9,356 nucleotides of DNA. Source: DASTHV01 sp035718045. GTDB taxonomy: Bacteria; Patescibacteriota; Saccharimonadia; Saccharimonadales; UBA10212. The position numbers and the translations under genes are program-made. Positions 6,175-9,356 of this stretch are shown one piece after another (positions within the stretch are counted from its first letter, which is position 1; every line of letters starts with the position of its first letter). Below the pieces are notes generated by a model. The model ran no database searches and was not told the DNA's origin. It worked only from the letters and a program-made list of their open reading frames with translations. The stretch covers positions 1-9,356 of the forward strand of contig DASTHV010000055.1 in NCBI GenBank assembly GCA_035718045.1, written 5' to 3'.

Positions 6175-6185
6175 GCAACCTTGAG

Positions 6186-6227
6186 CATTTTACATTTGCC
6201 ATTTAACACTTCACAATTTATTTAACA
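6186..6227 (+). repeat. Left heptad array of the four-helix-bundle unit
   Basis: Five consecutive 7-bp units beginning CA, three of them CATTT plus two variable bases (CATTTTA, CATTTGC), then CACTTCA, CAATTTA and a diverged sixth, reach the ATG at 6228 directly. The array starts 12 bases after the mutM stop. It leaves no room for a Shine-Dalgarno sequence before the four-helix gene. Confidence 0.8.
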
Positions 6228-6593
6228 ATGAACATTTCACAGGTTAGAGCACGGAAACTAGAAGACAGAATGGTAGCTTTTGCGTTTAGCTGCATAGACC
6301 TGTCTAGAAGTTTGCCCAAAAACAGTGAAAATAGAATAATTTTAGATCAACCCATTCGATCATCATCTAGTATTGGTGCGAATTACACAGAGGCTAATAA
6401 TGCAGTCTCCAGATTAGACTTTAGAAATAAAATTTATATTGCTAAAAAAGAAGCTGCTGAAGCCCGGTACTGGCTTCGTCTTCTTGAGAGATCGAATCCT
6501 GATGCGTGCACTAACGGACTAATTAACGAATGTACTGAACTTTTATTGATTCTTCAAAAGTCTGTTTCTACATTGAAAAATGGTAAATGCTAA
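6228..6593 (+). CDS. Four-helix-bundle protein (TIGR02436 / 23S rRNA intervening-sequence protein-like)
   Basis: A 121-residue helical protein. It carries the family's landmarks: KLEDRMVAFAFSCIDLSRSLP (10-30) as the first helix, then QPIRSSSSIGANYTEA (41-56), DFRNKIYIAKKEAAEARYWLRLL (64-86), and a last helix ELLLILQKS (103-111). This family was first noticed in intervening sequences of 23S rRNA genes; a relative (Avd) acts with diversity-generating retroelements, but no reverse transcriptase is present here. Its biochemical role is not established. The gene is bounded on both sides by inverted heptad arrays, and the last five codons (KNGKC) plus the stop are themselves made of repeat units. 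The next gene starts on the base after the stop. Its base composition is more AT-rich than the neighbours, which suggests it came from elsewhere. No ribosome binding site precedes the ATG. Confidence 0.92.
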   Translation: MNISQVRARKLEDRMVAFAFSCIDLSRSLPKNSENRIILDQPIRSSSSIGANYTEANNAVSRLDFRNKIYIAKKEAAEARYWLRLLERSNPDACTNGLINECTELLLILQKSVSTLKNGKC

Positions 6594-6599
6594 ATGATT
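6572..6599 (+). repeat. Right heptad array of the four-helix-bundle unit
   Basis: Four 7-bp units, ATTGAAA, AATGGTA, AATGCTA and AATGATT, the first diverged. They are the inverted counterpart of the left array. They encode the C-terminus and stop of the four-helix protein and the ATG of holA at 6594. Confidence 0.75.
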
Positions 6600-7508
6600 A
6601 TCTCACTTGCCGGAACGAACTTTTATTTACTTAAGCGGCGGCTGGACGAGCTGACGGCCGATTTCATCAAAGAACATGGCGAGCTGGCGATAGAACGAAT
6701 CGACGCCGAAGAAGCCGAGCCACAGGCCATTTTAGACGCCGTCCAAAGCCTGCCTTTCTTGGCTGCCCGCAAGTTAGTGATCATACGTAGCTTAGGCTCC
6801 AATAAAGACGCAAGCGGACAGATTGAGCAAATTATTGATTCAGCCGGTGACAGTACCGACTTGATTTTTTATGAGCCTTCTATAGATAAGCGCACTTCCT
6901 ATTTCAAGGTGTTAAAATCCAGGACCGAGCTCGAAGATTACGGTGAGCTTGATGTTCAATCGCTCGCCAAATGGCTAGTGGCGGAAGCCAAGAATCAGGG
7001 CGGCCAGCTGGGCCTCGCGGATGCCAATTATTTAGTGGACAGGGTCGGAACCGACCAGGCCCAGCTGGCCGCCGAGCTCGACAAGCTACTGATTTACGAA
7101 CCGCGCGTCAGCCGCGAAAATATTGACCTTTTAACGGTCAGAACGCCACAAAGCAAAGTCTTTGATTTACTAGACGCCGCCTTTGCCGGTAATAAAAAAA
7201 AGGCGCTGGAGCTTTATGAAGAGCAACGTGCCCAAAAGGTCGAACCGCAGGCTATCATGGCCATGCTGGCCTGGCAGCTTAGAGTCCTGGCGTTGGTCAA
7301 ATTCGGTGGCCAGCGCAGCCCGCAGACAATCGCCAAAGAGGCCGGCATGAGCCCGTACCCGTTAATTAAAGCTCAGAACTTGGCCCGGCGACTGGATGAG
7401 AGTCAAATCCAAGACTTAGTAGCAGAGGCATTGCGGATAGATAAACTGGCCAAAACCAAACCGATAGATCTGGATGAGGCCCTCAAAACCTATATAACGA
7501 CCCTTTAA
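6594..7508 (+). CDS. holA: DNA polymerase III subunit delta (clamp loader)
   Basis: A 304-residue protein, somewhat shorter than the 343 of E. coli HolA but usual for compact bacteria. Delta is the clamp-loader subunit that opens the beta sliding clamp. Family marks are the N-terminal strand ISLAGTNFYLLKRRLDEL (3-20), the LPFLAARKLVIIR segment (53-65), VGTDQAQLAAELDKLLIY (151-168), VFDLLDAAFAGNKKKAL (189-205) and EPQAIMAMLAWQLRVL (217-232), with a final helix ending ALKTYITTL. The start is the ATG at 6594, directly after the four-helix gene's stop (TAA-ATG). Delta proteins usually begin Met-Ile or similar just before the first strand, so this ATG is probably the ancestral start although it lies inside a repeat unit. 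No Shine-Dalgarno sequence is present; translation may be coupled to the upstream gene. In plus orientation with mutM, it was probably adjacent to it before the insertion. Confidence 0.92.
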   Translation: MIISLAGTNFYLLKRRLDELTADFIKEHGELAIERIDAEEAEPQAILDAVQSLPFLAARKLVIIRSLGSNKDASGQIEQIIDSAGDSTDLIFYEPSIDKRTSYFKVLKSRTELEDYGELDVQSLAKWLVAEAKNQGGQLGLADANYLVDRVGTDQAQLAAELDKLLIYEPRVSRENIDLLTVRTPQSKVFDLLDAAFAGNKKKALELYEEQRAQKVEPQAIMAMLAWQLRVLALVKFGGQRSPQTIAKEAGMSPYPLIKAQNLARRLDESQIQDLVAEALRIDKLAKTKPIDLDEALKTYITTL

Positions 7509-7514
7509 AAAGGG

Positions 7515-7549
7515 AAAAGCCCCCGCCGCGCCGGAGCGCGAACGGGGGC
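7515..7549 (-). terminator. Strong intrinsic terminator of the small membrane-protein gene
   Basis: On the minus strand GCCCCCG (7549-7543) pairs perfectly with CGGGGGC (7525-7519). An inner stem of CGCGC/GCGCG (7540-7536 with 7531-7527) closes a four-base loop. TTTT follows at 7518-7515. In the plus direction there is no T run, so it serves the minus-strand gene rather than holA. Confidence 0.85.
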
Positions 7550-7575
7550 AGTTCCTTCAGAAGCCTTATGGCTCG

Positions 7576-7932
7576 TTACTCGCCGTCCCGCAGACGTGTC
7601 CCCTCGAGGGGATGCGTGCCCGCAGGAGCGAGACGGATCGTCGCGTAGACGAGCGGCCAGATGATCATCGCCGCGCCGACACAGTTCGTGATTGTGTTCA
7701 GCGTGGTTGGATCGTAGACCTGCGCCCCGAAGGACAAGGCCTCGATTGTGCAGCCTGCGATGAAGGCCCCCGCCATGAAGACGCCGTCGGGGATGCGGTA
7801 GATGAACCGACGCATCCGCCTGGCGCGGAGCAGCGTCCAGCAGTAGATGTTGAACGCGCCTTGATCGAGTGCCTCCGCGATCACCTGGATCACGAGGAGG
7901 AGGTCGATGAACTTCTCTCGATTAAACCGCAC
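7576..7932 (-). CDS. Small integral membrane protein of unknown function
   Basis: A 118-residue protein with about three hydrophobic segments: roughly 8-22 (FIDLLLVIQVIAEAL, weaker), 50-69 (VFMAGAFIAGCTIEALSFG) and 82-101 (TNCVGAAMIIWPLVYATIR). Between the first two is a strongly basic loop, RARRMRRFIYR (36-46), which by the positive-inside rule should face the cytoplasm. I recognise no family. I chose the GTG at 7932 because GGGG (7942-7939) precedes it by six bases. An in-frame ATG at 8019 would add 29 residues but would translate a region full of hairpins. The coding region is visibly GC-rich (about 65% in a 60-base sample at 7561-7620) compared with about half for mutM and holA. It has its own promoter, long leader and strong terminator, and so looks like an imported, self-contained unit. 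Confidence 0.7.
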   Translation of the reverse strand: MRFNREKFIDLLLVIQVIAEALDQGAFNIYCWTLLRARRMRRFIYRIPDGVFMAGAFIAGCTIEALSFGAQVYDPTTLNTITNCVGAAMIIWPLVYATIRLAPAGTHPLEGTRLRDGE

Positions 7933-8038
7933 TGTGGACCCCTTTCGGGTTGACGACAACTGACAACTGAAGGAACGAAACTGTCTCAGGAAACCCTTGA
8001 GCGTTCGCGAGGCGAACACCTATCTGACTCCAGAGACG
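7933..8038 (-). promoter_or_regulatory. Structured 5' leader of the small membrane-protein gene
   Basis: From the predicted start at about 8038 to the GTG at 7932 there are roughly 105 untranslated bases. GTCTCtGG (8037-8030) can pair with CCtGAGAC (7990-7983) with one mismatch, enclosing a perfect hairpin GTTCGC/GCGAAC (8017-8012 with 8008-8003). A competing hairpin CTCA/TGAG (8001-7998 with 7988-7985) uses part of the same strand. Further on, CCC-GAAA-GGG (7949-7940) forms a small GNRA hairpin that covers the ribosome binding site. Two direct GACAACT heptads (plus strand, 7955-7968) lie between. It matches no riboswitch class I know. Confidence 0.45.
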
Positions 8039-8044
8039 GATAGT

Positions 8045-8073
8045 ATTATAACATAAACGTTATAAAAATACAA
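8045..8073 (-). promoter_or_regulatory. Extended -10 promoter with an overlapping inverted repeat
   Basis: On the minus strand TGTTATAAT (8053-8045) is a perfect extended -10 element, with TTGTAT (8073-8068) 17 bases upstream as a poor -35. The perfect 7-bp inverted repeat TTATAAC/GTTATAA (8046-8052 and 8059-8065, six-base spacer) overlaps the -10 and could be an operator. This promoter drives the small membrane-protein gene. Confidence 0.65.
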
Positions 8074-8098
8074 TCCCTCTCTGCAATACAGCAAGGGG
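8064..8098 (-). terminator. Probable terminator of rpsT
   Basis: Just after the rpsT stop, the minus strand has an imperfect hairpin: CCCT (8097-8094) with AGGG (8078-8075) and CTG (8091-8089) with CAG (8083-8081), with a two-base mismatch between them and a five-base loop. A T-rich tract follows, including TTTTT at 8068-8064. The stem is weak, and the tract doubles as the upstream part of the next promoter. Confidence 0.5.
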
Positions 8099-8106
8099 TT
8101 AATCGG

Positions 8107-8481
8107 CTACTTAGCGGTCTTTTTGGCTGCGGCTTTCTTTGGGGTGGTTTTCTTGACGGGTGCCTTCTTTACGGCAGGTTTGGCCGGCGCTTTCTTAGCA
8201 GCGGCTTTAGAGGGCTTTACCCCTGCGGCCTTAGCCCTGGCGGACAGGTCTGATTTTTGGCGGGCGGCTTTATTCTTATGCAGGATATTCTTCTTAACGG
8301 CTCGATCCAATTCACGGGTTACCGCTTGTTGAGCCGTGGCTATATCTGTCGGCTTACCAGAGTCGACTGCTTTAGAAAAAGCTTTTAGGGCCTCGCGTAG
8401 ACCACGCTTGGTTTTAACGTTTCGGGCTCGGGCCTTGGCGGCTATCTTTACCCGTTTCTTGGCGGATTTAATAATTGGCAT
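8107..8481 (-). CDS. rpsT: 30S ribosomal protein S20 with a lysine/alanine-rich tail
   Basis: A 124-residue S20. The ribosomal core is plain: MPIIKSAKKRVKIAAKARARN (1-21), then a three-helix body through DRAVKKNILHKNKAARQKSDLSAR (59-82), as in bacterial S20 proteins that bind 16S rRNA early in 30S assembly. Typical S20 has 85-90 residues. Here a 39-residue tail (86-124) of Lys, Ala and Pro follows, with repeated KKAP and KKA motifs like those of histone H1-type tails. I chose the ATG at 8481; the frame extends to a TTG at 8487, but the predicted transcript starts near 8484. There is no Shine-Dalgarno sequence. The gene is monocistronic by its own promoter and terminator. The tail may bind RNA or DNA, or be a low-complexity extension without a separate role. 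Confidence 0.95.
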   Translation of the reverse strand: MPIIKSAKKRVKIAAKARARNVKTKRGLREALKAFSKAVDSGKPTDIATAQQAVTRELDRAVKKNILHKNKAARQKSDLSARAKAAGVKPSKAAAKKAPAKPAVKKAPVKKTTPKKAAAKKTAK

Positions 8482-8490
8482 TGCCAAATA

Positions 8491-8519
8491 AATATACAGA
8501 TTAACCCCTTCTTTGTCAA
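8491..8519 (-). promoter_or_regulatory. Consensus sigma-70-type promoter of rpsT
   Basis: On the minus strand a perfect TTGACA (8519-8514) and TATATT (8496-8491, five of six) are separated by exactly 17 bases. Transcription should begin near 8484, three bases before the rpsT ATG, so the message would be practically leaderless. The -35 sits in the 11-base palindrome CTTTGTCAAAG (8511-8521), which might be a binding site. Confidence 0.8.
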
Positions 8520-8521
8520 AG

Positions 8522-8640
8522 CGGAAAGGTGATGCTGGAACCGTTAAATAGTATTGCGCTTATGTAGTCGAGGTGCTAACCTGTTGGATAGAAGTCACCT
8601 CACAAAAACTTCTTAACAAAAATAAAAAATGAAAAGAACG
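8522..8640 (+). other. Intergenic stretch with a possible RNA pseudoknot
   Basis: Between the divergent rpsT promoter and the large palindrome no gene is visible. AGAAGT (8590-8595) and ACTTCT (8608-8613) form a six-base hairpin. Its loop contains CACCTC (8596-8601), the exact complement of GAGGTG at 8570-8575, so a pseudoknot is possible. An 11-codon frame at 8532-8567 follows a weak ribosome binding site but is too short to support. No clear plus-strand promoter is seen. Confidence 0.3.
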
Positions 8641-8644
8641 TTTT

Positions 8645-8746
8645 CCGTTCACCTTTCACCGTTCACTATACGTGATCCATTTTCCGTTTACAGTAAACGG
8701 CTAACAGTTAATGGTAAATACACGGTAAACGGTAAACGGTTAACGG
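8645..8746 (+). repeat. Large imperfect palindrome of 7-bp units upstream of the DHH-like gene
   Basis: The left arm reads as three heptads like CCGTTCA (8645-8665), one 11-bp unit (8666-8676), CCATTTT (8677-8683) and CCGTTTA (8684-8690). The right arm, read in reverse complement, has the same order: three heptads like CCGTTTA, an 11-bp unit (8715-8725), CCATTAA, one extra heptad CTGTTAG and CCGTTTA. The outer three heptads agree at 17 of 21 positions. The centre is a perfect hairpin, CCGTTTAC (8684-8691) with GTAAACGG (8693-8700). Transcribed, it would form a hairpin about 100 bases long just ahead of the gene's ribosome binding site. Confidence 0.85.
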
Positions 8747-8754
8747 TGGACGAA

Positions 8755-8769
8755 GCCTCCGGAGGAGGC
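8755..8769 (+). promoter_or_regulatory. Shine-Dalgarno of the DHH-like gene inside a small hairpin
   Basis: GGAGGAGG (8761-8768) is a strong ribosome binding site six bases before the ATG at 8775; it fixes the start. The same bases form GCCTCC (8755-8760) paired with GGAGGC (8764-8769) around a three-base loop, so the site may be masked in the RNA. Confidence 0.6.
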
Positions 8770-8774
8770 GTCTA

Positions 8775-9356
8775 ATGGATCCGGCGGCAGCCAAACAACA
8801 GATTGTAGACCGTGTTAAACAGGCCAATAAGTTCTTGGTCACGGTTAACGCTAACCCCACAGTGGACCAGCTGGCAGCCTGTATCGGCCTGACTTTATTG
8901 CTAAATAAGATGGGCAAGCACGCTACGGCGGTCTTTTCCGGTAAAGTACCCAGTACCATTGAATTTTTGCAGCCCGAAAAGACGCTAGAAACCAACACTG
9001 ACAGCCTGCGTGATTTTATTATCAGCCTGGATAAGAACAAGGCCGACAAGCTGCGTTACAAAGTTGAAGACCAATATGTGCGCATCTTTATAACTCCTTA
9101 TCGGACCAGTCTAAGCGAAAAAGACCTGGAGTTTGGCGAAGGCGACTTTAACGTAGAGGCCGTGATAGCCCTGGGTATCCGCCAGAGGACTCAATTAGAC
9201 GCTGCCATCACCGCTCATGGCCGGATTCTTCACGACGCCACGGTAATATCCATCAACACGGGTGACGGCAAGGCCTCTGACGTCGGGCAAATCAACTGGC
9301 AGGACGAGTCGTCCAGCAGCCTGAGCGAGATGCTAGTCAGTATCAGCGAGGCCTTT
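8775..9356 (+). CDS. DHH-family phosphoesterase-like protein (partial, N-terminal 194 residues)
   Basis: The frame is open to the last base of the window, so the C-terminus is missing. It resembles the DHH/NrnA-like phosphoesterase fold, in the form I associate with CPR bacteria: VTVNANPTVDQLAACIGLTLLLNK (22-45), ATAVFSGKVPSTIEFL (50-65), a basic RYKVEDQYVRIFITPYR stretch (94-110), then NVEAVIALGI (126-135) and AHGRILHDATVISINTGD (147-164). In active DHH enzymes the metal ligands lie in DxD (motif I), a later Asp and the DHH triplet. Here motif I is NPTVD, with only D31, the later Asp position reads ALG, and HGRILHD stands where the family usually has a His-rich motif. The protein may therefore be non-catalytic or have altered activity. 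Active relatives degrade short oligonucleotides, pAp or cyclic dinucleotides. It starts after a strong Shine-Dalgarno and a large palindrome. Confidence 0.7.
   Translation, partial: MDPAAAKQQIVDRVKQANKFLVTVNANPTVDQLAACIGLTLLLNKMGKHATAVFSGKVPSTIEFLQPEKTLETNTDSLRDFIISLDKNKADKLRYKVEDQYVRIFITPYRTSLSEKDLEFGEGDFNVEAVIALGIRQRTQLDAAITAHGRILHDATVISINTGDGKASDVGQINWQDESSSSLSEMLVSISEAF

Larger units (their letters stand above)
6186..6596 (+). mobile_element. Candidate small element: four-helix-bundle gene flanked by inverted 7-bp repeat arrays
   Basis: The 19 bases at 6186-6204 and the reverse complement of 6578-6596 agree at 16 of 19 positions. Both ends consist of three CATTT (or AAATG) cores spaced at 7 bp. 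Between them lies only the four-helix-bundle gene, whose base composition is visibly more AT-rich than mutM or holA. The unit separates mutM from holA with no spare sequence on the right: the last AAATG core supplies the holA start codon. No transposase motif and no clear target duplication are seen. Calling it mobile is inferred from these features and from similar gene-less palindromes at 5484-5550 and 8645-8746. Confidence 0.5.

Noticed and set aside
6186..6599. Diversity-generating retroelement (four-helix protein as Avd)
   Set aside because: No reverse transcriptase and no template/variable repeat pair are present in the window.
7501..7514. CCCTTT/AAAGGG palindrome at the end of holA as a terminator
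   Set aside because: The stem is short and overlaps the holA stop, and no T run follows on the plus strand.
7612..7953. A 113-residue plus-strand frame opposite the membrane-protein gene
   Set aside because: It is Asp/Arg/Glu-rich low-information sequence, typical of the antisense of GC-rich coding DNA. The minus strand has promoter, ribosome binding site, hydrophobic helices and terminator.
7955..7968. Two tandem GACAACT heptads as a fourth member of the heptad palindromes
   Set aside because: There are only two direct copies and no inverted partner, so chance is a sufficient explanation; kept only as a note on the leader.
8482..8487. TTG at 8487 as the start of S20
   Set aside because: The consensus promoter predicts transcription from about 8484, which would exclude it. 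The ATG at 8481 gives the usual N-terminus.
8532..8567. An 11-codon leader peptide (MLEPLNSIALM)
   Set aside because: The ribosome binding site is weak, no regulated gene follows closely, and frames this short arise often by chance.
8641..8750. CRISPR array
   Set aside because: The units are 7 bp, contiguous and inverted about a centre, without spacers or nearby cas genes.
8708..9049. A 113-residue minus-strand frame opposite the DHH-like gene
   Set aside because: The plus strand has a strong ribosome binding site and a recognisable family; the antisense frame begins inside the palindrome.

Overview
The window reads as ordinary chromosomal DNA of a small-genome bacterium, most likely from the Patescibacteria/CPR radiation, with Saccharibacteria as the best guess. 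The reasons are the tightly packed operons with ATGA overlaps, short housekeeping proteins (DNA polymerase III delta of 304 residues, a DUF721-like protein of only 79), a DHH-type protein of a style I associate with CPR genomes, and several promoters whose predicted start point falls on or next to the start codon. TGA is used as a stop, which argues against the Gracilibacteria/SR1 code. The taxon is an inference from gene style, not from a marker gene.

Layout. (1) 1-3106, plus strand: the C-terminal end of DNA polymerase I, then a run of overlapping genes: an aldo/keto reductase, two Nudix hydrolases and a methyltransferase-Nudix fusion. They look like small-molecule and nucleotide clean-up enzymes. 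(2) 3155-5193: a membrane-anchored protein of unknown function, a HAD-family hydrolase with a GTG start, a convergent DUF721-like gene on the minus strand, and an unrecognised acidic protein. (3) 5218-7508, plus strand: mutM (8-oxoguanine glycosylase) and holA (clamp-loader delta), with a four-helix-bundle (TIGR02436-like) gene wedged exactly between them. (4) 7515-8481, minus strand: rpsT with a strong consensus promoter, and downstream of it a GC-rich self-contained cassette (promoter, structured leader, small membrane protein, strong terminator). (5) 8488-9356: an intergenic region with a large palindrome, then the start of a DHH-like gene that runs off the window.

The most unusual signal is a set of three inverted arrays built from 7-bp units. 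One lies inside the mutM reading frame (5484-5550), one flanks the four-helix-bundle gene on both sides (6186-6227 and 6572-6599), and one lies upstream of the DHH-like gene (8645-8746). The unit sequence differs between loci, but the 7-bp period and the inverted arrangement are shared. The four-helix gene sits where the centre of such a palindrome would be, so the other two loci resemble gene-less versions of the same structure. I propose this as a candidate small mobile or self-propagating element; that mobility is inferred, while the repeats can be read directly.

Functionally, polA, mutM and holA belong to DNA replication and repair, rpsT to the ribosome, and the Nudix/HAD/AKR genes to metabolite sanitation. 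No tRNA, rRNA, CRISPR array or known insertion sequence was seen.
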